Shown here one piece after another: positions 45,362-57,359 of a DNA stretch of 64,000 nt; position 1 is the stretch's first letter, and every line of letters starts with the position of its first letter. The notes under the pieces were generated by a model. That model was not told where the DNA came from and searched no databases. It worked only from the letters and a program-made list of their open reading frames with translations. Both the position numbers and the translations under genes were made by a program. This DNA is from Brachycybe producta (lineage: Eukaryota; Arthropoda; Diplopoda; Playtdesmida; Andrognathidae): positions 250,501-314,500 of the forward strand of contig JAUPFP010000095.1 in NCBI GenBank assembly GCA_036925085.1, in the 5' to 3' direction.

Positions 45362-45679
45362 TTAAAGCCTCGTTTTCACGGCGATAGTTCTTTTGGGGAA
45401 AGTAGCCGTCTTGAAAGTTGTGATAGTTCAGTCTCACGATAGCAACTTTTCTACATGTTTTGAAGTAACGTGATAGTTCTGTTATGACAGTGATAATAGG
45501 TCTCGCTTAATTAACTCTGTTGTTGAAAACCATGGAAATCTTTGGTATTCCTCCAAAAACTTAATAACCTCAAACCGTTCCGCCATTATTTGCTTCAAAG
45601 AAATGCTTGATTTGTGACAAATTCAGTTAATTGACAGCAAAAAAAAACACCAGCAGCAGTGGTCACTCGACAACTATTA

Positions 45680-46332
45680 TGCTTAGTTCTCACAACCTTC
45701 TTGTAGCTCGGGCTAAAATAGCCTTGGCTAAACGACTGTGTTCACATGTGAGCAGCTACATATGGACTTCGTGACCTGCCTAAAGGGGGCGCTCACTACA
45801 GCATATTTATTTCATTTTTACAAATTCGGCACTGGCCAGTATGTGTGGACAATTGTGCTGTGTATAGCCTGCATAATGTATACATAATTGGAGGGAAAAT
45901 GGCTGATATTGTCCATACTAACAAAAGTGAATTGGATGGGTCTTCATTGAACACACTAAATGCAACATAGTTTAATTGTAGGTAGGTTAATGATTTAGAG
46001 TTTATGGAAATAAGTAATTATTAAATAAAGATCAATTGATAATTTTAAATTATTTTAATAAATTAACAAATAGACTGAAACATCTAACAATGGAAATAGA
46101 AAATGAATGACGCCATTTTCTATTCAGAATTATGACCACCAGGTGGCGTACAATCAAGTTAACTTTGTTTTGCATTCACACTAAATAATGTGTAGGCTAC
46201 ATATGGGTAACCAAGGCTACCTAACCAAAGCTAACATTTGACATTGACCACCATCTAGTGTGTGTTCTCACAACCCTTATACATAAGCTAAGTCCTTAGC
46301 CTGAGCTACATGAAGGTTGTGAGAACTAGGCA
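45680..46332. mobile_element. Palindromic MITE inserted at TTA, with an empty-site match
   Basis: TGCTTAGTTCTCACAACCTT pairs with AAGGTTGTGAGAACTAGGCA, and AGCTCGGGCTA / TAGCCTGAGCT lies inside. The flanks read ...CAACTATTA and TTACTATTGCG. The related element near 17877 reads CAACTATTACTATTGCG with no insert, proving a 3-bp TTA duplication, as in PIF/Harbinger. Confidence 0.9.
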
Positions 46333-46633
46333 TTACTATTGCGACAGTTTTGTATGCACGGTGATGGTAATCATCAGGGCAAAGGAGGTTCATGCACTTA
46401 AAAGCAACAAAATATGCATGTGTATTCATGCAACAACAAAAAAACTAAATATGCACTAAAAGAACTTATTCAAAATTTCACCCATAAAAATTGAAGAAAA
46501 ATGTTTTATTAGATTGCAATGGCAAACAAGCAACATTTTTTAATTTTTAAATTTAAAACTTCATCGATAAAAATCGATTAAAAATTTTTAATATTTAGAA
46601 ACATTTCTCTCAACATCAAAGGATGTATGAGGA

Positions 46634-46838
46634 ACAGGCATTTAGAGATCGGGAAAAACATAAGTTGGCTCCGCCCTTTTTATGACGACCGGCAACTTCT
46701 AATTGGTTTGTTGTGTGGTTTGACGTTGAAAAGGGCGGAGCATGTGACGTCAGACTACATAACCAACCAATTAGAAGTTGCGTTCGTCATAAAAAGGGCG
46801 GGGCCAACTTGTGTTTTTTCTGATTTCTAAATGCCTGT
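46634..46838. mobile_element. ACAGG-family palindromic MITE, subtype A (copy 5), nested
   Basis: ACAGGCATTTAGAGATCGGG to its complement CCTGT, in reverse core order relative to copies 1 and 2 (CRE-like TGACGTCA in the right half). Exact 9-bp duplication GTATGAGGA at 46625-46633 and 46839-46847. Confidence 0.92.
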
Positions 46839-47362
46839 GTATGAGGAGTGTTAAGTGGTGCATCAAGGTCATCGTTAATTTCATTTATAAGATGAACCTG
46901 ATTCTATGTTCCCGTTATAAAGTTTATTTCCACAATTTTCATGAAGTCAGAAAAAAAATGACAAAATATGCAAAAACATGCATTATAAAATTCATATATT
47001 TTAGCTTCAGCATGATATGAATCCTGTTCCTATCTCATTTAGCATGAATTCTGAGCTAGTATAATAAACATGCATTTGCATGAACCTCCTTGCCCTGCTA
47101 ATCATGATAGTTACTATCACTGTCGCAATAGTACTAGCAACTGTCTAGTCAAACGAGATAGTGTGATAGTGACTATCATGTGATCTTGCACGATGATATT
47201 TGCTATCATGAAAGCAACTATCATCGTGATAAATAGCCTTAAGAGAGTATCTTGTAAAGAAATCCATTGTCCAATAGCTGCAAATGAGAACTGACCCTTC
47301 TTCGGTTTGTAAGCTGTACTAATTGAAGTGCAGCGAAGTGTAGTTTGCTTGTGGTTCTGTAA

Positions 47363-47794
47363 AGCTGATGCTACACGTAGCAACAGTCAAGCAACAATAC
47401 TAGTTGTAGCAACAGTAGTTTCCCATTTGTTGCAAGCAACACCTATGATACATGTTGCAACGTTCATGAAACTTACATGAAAGCAACAACCAATGAAACA
47501 AAGAGGTTGTGAGCCAAAGACTGTAGAACATTTTGTTTCGTCTTTCTCTTCTTCATCAGTTGAAAATTTGAATTAGTCATGTGATTATTCAAGCCGTTTT
47601 TATTGGCTGTTGGCTGAAATGGTTGCTCGAAAATATAACCAAGTTCTATTTGAAAATACTGTTGCTTTCAATCTGTGAGCAACAATTCGGGTTTGTTGCT
47701 CTTATGACAGATGTTTCAACTTGAATGAAACAATAGAGCAACACGGCTATGTTGCTCTTAAGTTGCTGAATTGTTGCTACGTGTGGCATCGGCT
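47363..47794. mobile_element. Palindromic MITE, TAA-flanked (GCTACACGTAGCAACA arms)
   Basis: AGCTGATGCTACACGTAGCA pairs with TGTTGCTACGTGTGGCATCGGCT-type end. TAA duplicated at 47360-47362 and 47795-47797. GTTGC/GCAAC words are repeated throughout. Confidence 0.8.
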
Positions 47795-47797
47795 TAA

Positions 47798-48333
47798 GGA
47801 CCTGATTTTCTCCGCAACTACTCGAACTGATTTTTATGAAATTAATGAACAGAGCTAGAACAAAACAGGTTAGAGGTCGTGACGAAGCCCGAATTTTGAA
47901 TTTTGGTTTGTGTATCGCGGTATCCTGAGGTCAAAGGCCATAATGCTAAGTTTATGGAGAAAATGAGTTTCAAAACTGTCGCGCACAAAGAAAATAGTAT
48001 TTTTGCGTTCTGTTTACACAAATACACGGCAATTAACATGATGTTGTGGTCGAAAACATTTTAATTATTAGAATGTGCCTGAATGACGACGAGTTTACGG
48101 TTGAACAAACACATCGACAAATCGATGCAATGTCAGCATCTCTAAGTAAATCATTGCAAAATGTACAAAAGAAATAAAACTATGGAATAAAACTAACTGC
48201 TTACGAGGAATCCCCGTGAAAGTAGAAATAGTCATCCAAAAGCTAATTTAAAAAAAAACTAAGAGCTAGAATGAATGCAGAATTAATTTTCTGTTCTTTC
48301 TATGGAATTATTTTTTCTGCAAATAATTCTGTG
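47798..48333. other. Intergenic stretch without a gene
   Basis: No exon, RNA gene or clear repeat recognised. Confidence 0.4.
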
Positions 48334-48643
48334 TAATACCTAGTACACACCTGATAATTTAAATGCATTTAAATAATAAACGTGTTCTACAGAGCCCTGT
48401 GAAGGGCAAACGAACAATATGTCGAATTCAATTTATTCAGTTAATTAATCTGAAAATATTGAGTTAATACTTAAATATAATTTATAAACTATTGACAAAA
48501 TATTGATTTAGTATTTCAATTTTAAAATATTAATAATAAGTCAATTTTGATTTAGTGTTTATGTCCTTAATTGGATTCCGTATAATTCACCTAAACACAT
48601 TTAATTTGAATTCATTTAACTCAAGTGTGTGTACAAGGTATTA
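48334..48643. mobile_element. Single ~305-bp MITE with TA target (unit of the 15.9-kb doublet)
   Basis: Terminal repeats TAATACCTAGTACACAC and, inverted, TAATACCTTGTACACAC differ at one of 17 positions and include a TA that fits a Tc1/mariner-type target. Same interior as each half of 15852-16447. Confidence 0.82.
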
Positions 48644-48644
48644 G

Positions 48645-49751
48645 GAAGTTTTCCAATTGACAATAATGTCCGAACTTTGTTTAAATTACAACTAATGATT
48701 GGGAATTATATCCACTTCCACGCGGCTCTCGAACTGATTGCAGGTCAGGTGTAACGGAATTTAAGAAAAAGCTACGAAGTGTTGTAGAAAATCGTCTGAT
48801 TATGTCAAAGAAACAAATTAGCATTTTATCGTTTGACGAAAAATTTCCAGATTTTAAAAGATAGCCCTGTGAAAATCCCCTCCTGAAATGTCCGGCCTTA
48901 GAACAGGGCTGGAAAGATGGCCGTCACCCGATGGAGGATTTCCTCCGTTAAATTTAATGCATCTGTTCACACAACAGTATGCCGTGACAGGAGAGTGACT
49001 TGGCCCTGGTAGATTGTCATGTTCGTTTTCTCAGTCACGGGTCCGGTCTCAGGTCGCAGATTAGGTTGGTCGCTCAAGTGCGTTGTATTTTTCTAATTAT
49101 TTCATCCCCCCCCCCCCCTCATTGGTGGAATGTTACGTAACTCAGTCCTACCTCGGTTAACACAACTTAAGTGTATTAAACATTGTTTCAAAAAAAAAAA
49201 CAATGCGACATTCAGTAAGAAATTAGTAAATCAGATTAGATTTGGGTATTTTACATTTATTTTTAGGATATTATTTAGTTAGTTGGTGGTGATATCGTGG
49301 AAAATCTCACGGAACTTTTTAATTTCCAATCTTTTTTAAAAGCAATTTTAAGAAACAAATTGAAATTGTTTTAGAAAGTAGAATAGTAAAAACGCATCAT
49401 ATAAAATTTACTTTTTAAAATGGCTAAATTTCTTGTTTATAATTAAATTTGAAGTAAAAAACGGTTTTTAAAAAAATATAAAACTGCTTTTAAATGTTTA
49501 TTTTAAAAGACATTATCATTGGAAATACATGTAGTCATTAATATTAAGCCTGTTTACTCTTCTAGTTTCTAATTAAGTTTGGAAATTCATCGCAGCTTAT
49601 TTTCTAATCGGCTGGTAATTTGAAATTTCTGCAAGTTTCTTATTAAAAGCTGGGACAAGTCAAGAGCTTTATTTGAATGAAAGCTTGACTTTGCAGAAAA
49701 TAGCCTCAAATACACCCAGGTCTTGACTGACGCCTATGAGATTTAGAGAAA
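48645..49751. other. Intergenic stretch with a GATTATTCTG-family relic
   Basis: 49365-49600 keeps GTTTTAGAAAGTAGAATAG, AAATGTTTATTTTAAAAG and ACTCTTCTAGTTTCTAA from the palindrome family. The remainder has no gene; a poly(C) run lies near 49108. Confidence 0.5.
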
Positions 49752-50150
49752 CACAACAATAGTGCAGTTCCAAATGGCCTGCTCTGGATCTGCTCTGTTC
49801 TGTGGTGTGACTTCAGTGCAGCATCTGCAACACTAAAATAGCAAACAACCAATTGGACAGGAGTCTATATTTATGACTGGAACAGTAAATATCAGATCTA
49901 TACAAACATGGCGGACGTCTTTGTAGTGACTTGAATAAATGATTTTTATGTTTGTAAAAAAAAAATTAAGGTCCTTTTTGGGTGCCGCCATGTTTGAGAG
50001 TACATTCAGCTCTCTTTGCCTTTAAAAAGAGCAGAAAAAAGCGGCTCCAAAATATTTCAGAGTAATTGCTCTCTATGAAAAACGGACTCCTTTTCTCTGC
50101 TTTTTATTCTCGGAGCGAGCCATTCGGACAGCACTACTGTTTAGTGTGTG
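49752..50150. mobile_element. Palindromic element with CAATAGTGC arms
   Basis: ACACAACAATAGTGCAGTTCC at the left pairs with the complement of GGACAGCACTACTGTTTAGTG. The arms continue into CAAATGGCCTGCTC / GAGCGAGCCATTCG. No coding features. Confidence 0.68.
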
Positions 50151-50154
50151 TGAT

Positions 50155-50434
50155 CACTATGGTGCGGATTTTATGCAATCTCATGCAAATGTTTCTCAAT
50201 TTGTGGCCCATGTGCAACTGCATTTATGCTTTTTAGAATAAAGAAACAATGGTTAGAGGCTAGATGTCTGGTTTACTATCAGTTGTCAACTAGAGTTCTT
50301 TGAGAGAGAGAGAAATCCTAATTGTAAGTTGATCTAAATGGGAATTGTTATTTCACAATTGGCTGTTTGGCCACAGAATGAGATGTTTCTCATTCTATGG
50401 CCCACATATTGCATATAAATCCGAGCCCTAGTGA
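50155..50434. mobile_element. Palindromic element with GTGCGGATTTTATGC arms
   Basis: CTATGGTGCGGATTTTATGCA pairs with TGCATATAAATCCGAGCCC. ATGTTTCTCA.../...TGAGATGTTTCTCATT and GTGGCCCA/GGCCCAC lie inside. It abuts the preceding element. Confidence 0.65.
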
Positions 50435-50779
50435 ATCGTGATCACGAGTCAGCGTTGAGAAGTAACTTGTCAATAGTAATTCATTACTGTAATTAAATTA
50501 TTTGTACAAGCAATTAGTAATTAGCCACATTAACTTTTAAAACTTTGCAATTAATTTACTCATCTTTATTCTACGGGTCCGGGCCGAAAATATATTTCGT
50601 GTTATAAATCTGTTTTCGTGTTAAACGGTTTTCACTCCCTACTTGGAAAAAGAATTTGTCTCAACACTGGTAACCAATCTACGGTTGTGTTTGAGGCTAT
50701 TTTCTGCCTCATCTAATTCACACTATTCAAATTCAGTCAAAGGGCATCATGTCCTAGATTCGAGAATGTTGAAGCTTTT

Positions 50780-50960
50780 CAAAGCCCCATGGCACGTGGG
50801 CCACTTTTGAGTGGTGGTCGAGTTCGACTGTTGTCGCTGGTGGCTCGTCCTGTGGTTGTTATGGTAAAATGCAGAAAGTATGGAAAACGAGCGACACGCC
50901 GACTACATTTTGCAGTCGAACTCAACCACTAAAAAGTGGTCCGTGTGCCCTAGGCCCTTA
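50780..50960. mobile_element. Palindromic element with AAAGTGG and GTCGAACTC arms
   Basis: GGCACGTGGGCCACTTTTGA pairs with AAAAAGTGGTCCGTGTGCCC. Next, GTCGAGTTCGACT pairs with AGTCGAACTC. Decayed relatives lie at 54930-55400. Confidence 0.75.
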
Positions 50961-51251
50961 GAGTTTGGTTTATTTGGTTGAGATTATGGCAGGGGTTAAT
51001 TTAGCTTCAGATATTCATGCTAAAAGTGAGGTTTTAAATCAAAGAGAGAGAGAGGTGAATGAGACGAAATATAAATAATTAGTCTTAGGTGGTCTACATT
51101 ATAATTAATGATTCGATGCCGAGCTTAAAATGTGGTCAGGTTAAATGAATTTTTTTGTTTTTTTTTGTGTGTGTTTTTTCGTCGTCAACACAAATTCCAA
51201 ATTATGTGACATTTCTACAGATTTGAAAAGCTGACAACATCCCCCCAAAAA
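50961..51251 (+). promoter_or_regulatory. Upstream region and 5' UTR acceptor of the RBM12-like gene
   Basis: ATTTCTACAG (AG at 51219-51220) looks like a 3' splice site 31 nt before the ATG, implying a 5' UTR exon further upstream, as in vertebrate RBM12. The upstream exon itself was not identified. Confidence 0.5.
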
Positions 51252-54200
51252 ATGAGTGTCATCATTCGGCTTCAAGGTCTTCCGTGGACGGCGAACGCAC
51301 TGGATGTGCGAAGATATTTTCAGGGGTTAACCATTCCCGAAGGTGGAGTTCACATCGTCGGAGGCGAACTTGGAGACGCCTTCATCGCTTTCTCGTCGGA
51401 TGAAGACGCTCGACAAGCGATGCTTATGGACGGAGGACGAATCAAAGAGAACAAAGTGAAACTTCTGCTTAGTAGTCGAGCCGAGATGCAGAAGGTGATC
51501 GAAGCAGCAAGAAACAGGAATCTCGTGATGCAAGGTCTTTTGAATCCGGGAACCAGTCTGAATCCTATTGTCATCGGCGGTGGGGGTGGGGGTGGGGGTG
51601 GAACAAGTCACGGTGTTTCATCTGCAATCGGAATGCAACAACCTTCGATGTCCGTTCCCGGAAACAATCCCATGTCGACGATGCCACCGTTGGCGTCGAT
51701 GACGGATCCTGCCATTCAACAGATGTTTCTCAATAGGGGAATACATTCAAATCAGTCAAAACAATCGTTCCAAATGCAAATGTCTAAGTCTGATATGGGG
51801 TTGGGTTCTGTGGGTGGAGGTGGCGGCAGTGGTTCTGTGGGCCCGTCCGACATGAGACATGTTATGATGCAGATTCAACAACCGTTGAACGTGTCGAACG
51901 TACAGAGTAGTTCTGGAATTGTTTACGAGCCGACGAAGAAGGTCGGTAATGGAGATCGTCAAGATAGAGACAGACGCGATAGAGAGCGAGAACGAGATCG
52001 TGGTAAAGACGATGTCGGAAACGGAAGAAGATCCGATCGTAGTCGAAGTAGTCGTAGTCCAAGGCGCCGTTCTAGAGAAAGAGAGCGCGAAAGAGATCGT
52101 GATCTGATGCGACGCGATAGTTATCACGATAGAGATCGTGGGCGTGATCGTAGGCGCAGTAGTTCCAGAAGTCGTTCTCGTGATGTTTCTAGTTCCATCG
52201 ATCTCGCGGATCGTTCCAAGTTTATATCTCCTCCCGATGTTTTTCCTTTGAGAGGTTCTATGGACACCTTTTCTGACGGACATCCTCGTGACGTCGATAG
52301 TCGAAGAGGCAGCATTCTCGGAAATCGTGGACCAGAAGAAAATGTTGGTCTAGTGAATCATCCAAACGGTTCTTCGTCGAGACCTAGTCAGAGTACTGGT
52401 CGATCGAGTGGACCGACTTCGATGGACGAACAGCAGCGACGTTTCGAAGGTCGTTCTGATTTACCACCAACGGATCGATGGACCGGAAGTGGCGATAATA
52501 TTAGAAGAGAAGATGAAGACAATAGACAGATGGAAAACAAAAGGCAACTGCAACAACAAGATATATCAAAACCATGGGCTGTCAGTCAGAATATGGGTGA
52601 TTCCGATGTAGCGGGACGTAATGTTAGACCGAGTGGAGGAGGTGGAGGTCCATTCATGGCTAATCAGACACCACAATTACCGAAATCTACTTGTGTCATC
52701 ATGAGAGGTATTCCGTTCGATACACATCCGAGAAGTATCGAAGAGTTTTTTTCTGGTTTAAACATTGCTCCCGATGGCATTCGTCTCTTGTTCGACGAAC
52801 GCGGTAACCGACCACATTTGGCTTTCATTCGTTTTGGTAACGAACGCGATCGTGACATTGTTCTCAAACGTCAGACTCAGAACTTTCTCGATATCTTGGT
52901 CGAAGTTCTACCTTGTTCCGAAGAAGATTTTCGCCGTGCTCCTCCTCTACCGCAACCTCCTCCTCCTCCTCTTTCTTCTGAGGTCGGACCGAGAGACGGC
53001 ATGTGGTCATCATCGTCGTCTCAACCCAATAGACAGGGAGGAGGATTCGATGAAGAAACTTGTATTTTTCTCAAGGGTCTTCCTTATCGTTGTACCGATA
53101 AAGATATTTATCAATTTTTTAATGATTTTTGTGTTGTTGACGCTTTTATTGAATATTTGCGTCCTAATAAATCGGCTGGCTCGGGTTATGCCGAGTTTGA
53201 AAATCCGATGGAAGTTAGACGAGCTCTCGGTTTAAATGGAACGAAAATTGATTTCCGATTCATATATTTGTCGGCGGTTACGAAAGAAGCGATGGAGAGC
53301 GCTCGAAGTCATAGCAACGATAATCTGAATATTGGTGGAGGAGGAGGAATGAGAGCGCCGACCGAACCTCTGATGAACGTCGATACGACAAACAACACTG
53401 GTGGTTTCGGCCGTTACGATGGCGGACCTCAAATACAAAGAAATGAAGACAATAGACCTCCAGATTGTTGTCTCATAGTTGGACTTCCATTTGATGCTAA
53501 CGACCACGATATCTTGGATTTTTTTGCTCCAGTTGAAGTAATTCCAGTTGCAATTCACATTATGTTGGACAACTTGGGGTGTCCATTGGGTGATGCTTTT
53601 TGCGAATTCGCAAATCCACAAGAGTGCCATCGTGCTCTACAAAAAGATGGAGCTGCGTTATATCCCGGTTCGCGGTTCCACTTAAAGATAAGATCCGTTT
53701 CTCGAGGTGAACTTAAAGAAGCTCTGGGTTTGATACCACCAGCTCCTCCTGGACTGAACGGTGGTGGCGGCGGTGGCGAACTCAGGTCAGGTCCTTTCAA
53801 TCAACAACCACCTCATCAGCAGATGAGAGGCGGCGGTGGAGGAGGAGGAGGAGGATCGGGTCGTTCTCAACACCAGGACCGTCCTCAAAGACAACGTTCT
53901 CCACCACTGCAGCAAAGAAGAGACGAATTTCGTGACAACAATAGAGAACCGGGATGTATTTTGGAAGTACAGAATTTGCCATTCCGTGCATGTAACAACG
54001 ACATTCTTCATCATTTTAAGGTAATTTTAAAACAGGTGGTTGTTTAACAGTGATTACAAACTGCAAGTTGAGGTTTCAATTTCATTGCGTGCATTTGAGA
54101 ACGCATGACAGAGTGTACGTACGACCGCTCTACACATTTATATAATCTAAATTTGTGTACCGTTTTAGTAGAGCCGGCAGTACCACTGTGTAGTGCGTTC

Positions 54201-55731
54201 TCTGGTGTTCCCCCCATTGTGTCTGTTACAACTGGACTAAAATTACGGTGGTTTCAAACTCTTTTGAGATGCAAAAGAAACTTCCATGTGTTTTAAAAAC
54301 TAGAAAGGTAGCTCAACCCCACTTAAGATGGTTGAATAAATATTTATTTTATTTTTGTCCCCCAGATGTCGCCATTTTCTAAAGCTAAGCTAAGGTTAAT
54401 GCTAAGCTCCATAGATGTTTTTTTTTCTAAAATTTGGACGCAAAAACGTCAAGCAAACGTTTTTTATTGAAACCACATTATGAAAAAATTCAAATTGTTT
54501 TCAAAACTAGAATGATAACAGGTTTTTCATGGCAATATCTTAAAAAATAAAACATTTTATCGTTCAATTTGAAAAGCGGTCATAAAAAGTTTTATTTTTA
54601 AAAATCATCATGAAAAAACTTTTAACATTATCACCAACTATTCTAGTTTCTAAAACACTTCGAATGTTTTTCGTAAAGTTTCTCCTGAAAAACGTTTGCC
54701 TGAAAAATCATAATTATTTTCAAAACGGTGGTAAGAAAACGTAGAAATGTGTGCAGTGTTATTCAGCCACCTTAAGTGGTTTATATACCCTTCTACTTTT
54801 TAAAACACTTTCTAATTCCGGTTAATTTTGCTCTTCTGAAAGAATGTAATTACTAATTAGCGTTACAAAATCGGCTGTTGATAAAATGTCTTCAGCTGAA
54901 ATTCAAAGTTTGCTGAACGGTTCACTTACGAGCGACTTTTAATATTCTCGAGATTGACTGCAAAAAGTGATCGGCATGTCGCCGAAACGGACTACTCGAG
55001 TGGACTTCCAATAGTTGGAAGAAAGGCTTTAGTAGTAGATAAATGAATTGCAAAAAGTGACCATAATAGAAAACAGGAAACATCATCCTCAGTAGCCATT
55101 TCGACAAAGGGGACTCCTCGTGAAAAGAGGAAACGTTTTTGTGGAGACACGCGGCAGGTGGTTGCATGCATAAATGACTGCGGCCACCCATTCCTCGGTA
55201 TATTAAAAATATTAAATATTTCCAGATTAGCTTTGAGGTAAATGGATATTATTCCGACTGCAAAATGTAGTCGGTTTGTCGTCAAAACCGGCCACTAAGA
55301 CCACTTTCCAACCACTACAGCCAACTCGAGTGGTTGTTTTTGGCGTCGAGCCTGGCTACATTTTGCTGTCAAACTCGATTAATCAAAGTGGTTTGTGTTT
55401 ATATATGTCTATTTAGCAAACACAAACTTGTCAAGATTTGAATCGATTTTTACATAACTCCTAACTACAATATTTTTACCCGTTTCCAACTTTGTCAACA
55501 TCTTATAAAGTTCTTTAGTTTACGAAAAAAGCTTTTTCTTCTTGTTATTGTTTTCAGGGTTTTGGTCTGACTGAAGATGACATCCGTCGCAGATACGTCA
55601 ACGGAATGCCATCTGGTGAAGCTAAACTCGTGTTTCGTAATGCCAAAGATGCACAAATGTGCATCCGACAAATGAATCGTCTACCGATGAATGGTCGAGT
55701 GCTCAGCATGTTCTTAGCTCGAGATCTGTAA
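51252..55731 (+). CDS. RBM12-like multi-RRM RNA-binding protein
   Basis: Probable nuclear RNA-binding protein of the RBM12 (SWAN) family; precise targets unknown. Coding exons 51252-54020 and 55558-55731 (TAA), 980 residues, close to the 932 of human RBM12. Five RRMs are visible: RRM1 about 4-80 (VIIRLQGLPW, GGVHIVGGELGDAFIAF, nearly the vertebrate sequence), RRM2 about 479-560 (CVIMRGIPFD), RRM3 about 601-685 (CIFLKGLPYR), RRM4 about 737-825 (CCLIVGLPFD), RRM5 about 900-980 (CILEVQNLPFR, split after HHFK by a 1.5-kb intron). Between RRM1 and RRM2 lies an RE/RD/RS-rich stretch (about 231-313, for example RERERDRD) and glycine runs, in place of the proline-rich linker of vertebrate RBM12. CAT-repeat-like GGN codons encode several G(6-9) tracts. 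AATAAA at 56473-56478 may end the transcript. Confidence 0.93.
54245..54900. mobile_element. GATTATTCTG-type palindrome with nested element in the RBM12 intron
   Basis: Left arm TTTTAAAAACTAGAAAGGTAG near 54290 and right arm TACCCTTCTACTTTTTAAAA near 54787 are separated by a second palindrome whose ends are TTAAGATGGTTGAATAA and TTATTCAGCCACCTTAA. Inside that is the AAAACGTCAAGCAAACG variant also seen at 19.8 kb. Confidence 0.65.
54930..55400. repeat. Decayed relatives of the AAAGTGG/GTCGAACTC palindrome
   Basis: GACTGCAAAAAGTGATCGGC, CCGACTGCAAAATGTAGTCGG and GGCTACATTTTGCTGTCAAACTCG resemble words of 50780-50960. Boundaries cannot be fixed. Confidence 0.4.
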
Positions 55732-57003
55732 GGACCCCCTTTTATGAATGGTTGGATCACTGTAACTTGAAGCTTGTGACGTCAGAGGGGAGGGTTGATC
55801 AAAGACGTAGAAGTGTGTTCATTGTTTTTTATCCAGCGATATGACGTCATTGCAATATATTTCTATGAAAGTGACGTCACACAGGTGGATAAATCGATGA
55901 ATAATAGAATATGCAAATTGTGTCAGATAGAAAGGGAGTAATAAGAAATGTTCTCAAGAAAACTTTAAAACTTATTTTAAACTGTTGAGAGCGTCTCTTT
56001 TTTAAGTCTGACAAAATAACACATTCTCTGGTGTTTTTTTGTTTAATTTTGAGGTGGCAACGGGTAGAACCGAACAATTTCTACTCAGTTCGCGGTTCGC
56101 CATTTTTTTGGAAACCAGTTCTGATCCGTTTGTGGATCTTGACCAACTGGTTCGTCAAGATCTCGTCTGATCAGAACCGGTCCCCAATGCGCATTAGCAG
56201 ATTTGTGCAGCAAAATCGAACCGAATCTACTCTGTTCGGAACCAGTTCTTATCAGTTCGACCTATACTGGTAATCCGGTTCTATCATTTCCAGTAATTGG
56301 CAAACCGATTCTGAATCGATGACTCTCTCTATTGTTGATTAATAATTCCTCTTACGTCACAAGCTTAAATTGACAGTGAGTCGACTATATAAGGTAACAT
56401 TACCTGAGTTGGTAATACCCGACATTAGCACATCCTAATTAATTTTCCGTGTCATTGTTTTTATATTATCAAAATAAACAGCACCATAACTTTTTTTTCC
56501 TTAATTCATCTTTTATATAAAGAATATTCAATGAATTCATTGATTTTATTGTTCTTCGGTTTAATTTATCCACACAAAAAAACCAAATGGGTTTCGTTTT
56601 GTTTGTGTTCAGACACAGATATCAGAAATATTTGATTTAATCTTTATTTTGCGATATTAGTCTTGAATGTGACGTGAGCTGATTCTACTACTACGTGTGC
56701 ATTTCGTATTAAAAAAAAAGGATTGCAACTTGTATTCGTATTTCTAGAATAAAAGATTTTAATTTGACATTTTGATTTTTCTTGTTGCAGCTTGAAAGCA
56801 ACACATGCGACTTTATGAAGATTTAGAAACTACAGGAGTGAACTGAATGACATAACGGTATTTTTATATCGCTATCCTTTGAAATAAATTTTTGCTACAG
56901 TTTGTTGTTTTCAGACGTTATTTTCGACTTTTAACCCAAAATGGCCATAATTTTAGATGAGAAACCCCAGCCCCCGAAAGAACAAACCTTTCTGGGCAGC
57001 ACG
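55732..57003 (+). other. 3' UTR and flank of the RBM12-like gene
   Basis: AATAAA at 56473-56478. 56060-56330 has repeated GAACCGG/ACCAGTTCTGATC-type words in both orientations, perhaps an old palindrome. No further gene. Confidence 0.45.
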
Positions 57004-57006
57004 TAA

Positions 57007-57356
57007 AGCCGGGTCCAGACAAGAACAGAACAATTAACCGAGCACTGTTTGCGAACAGTGTGGATGGTTTTACGACTATTTCTCTATAACAAAATTCGTT
57101 TGTTGGTTGGCCCCGATCTATTAGCTGTCGATTTTTGCCCATCACATCAAAGGATGTTCGTGTTTGGGCCAGAAGTAGTTGGGACGTTTTGGTAAATATT
57201 TCCCTAACATCCAGTCATTGACGGTTCTGACAACAGGTTACCAGCTGGGAACATGTTCTGTTCAAGTTTGGACACTCCGGCCACAGCGAACATATTTTTT
57301 GGAAATAATTGCGAACAGTGTTCGCTTTGTCGTTCTATCCTAGTCTGGACCCGCCT
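57007..57356. mobile_element. Palindromic MITE, TAA-flanked (AGCCGGGTCCAGAC ends)
   Basis: AGCCGGGTCCAGACAAGAACAG pairs with CGTTCTATCCTAGTCTGGACCCGCCT. GCGAACAGTGT occurs in both arms. TAA at 57004-57006 and 57357-57359. Confidence 0.82.
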
Positions 57357-57359
57357 TAA

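Larger units (their letters stand above)
45366..47239. mobile_element. CACGGCGATAG-family palindrome expanded by nested insertions
   Basis: AGCCTCGTTTTCACGGCGATAG at the left; the right arm is GATAGTGACTATCATG...CTATCATCGTGATAAATAGCC followed by TTAA. It carries a TTA-flanked palindrome (45680-46332) and an ACAGG-family MITE (46634-46838), which expand it to 1.87 kb. Confidence 0.72.

Noticed and set aside
51756-52283. Long minus-strand open frame opposite the RBM12-like gene
   Set aside because: Antisense of the repetitive Arg-rich coding region; no independent signals.
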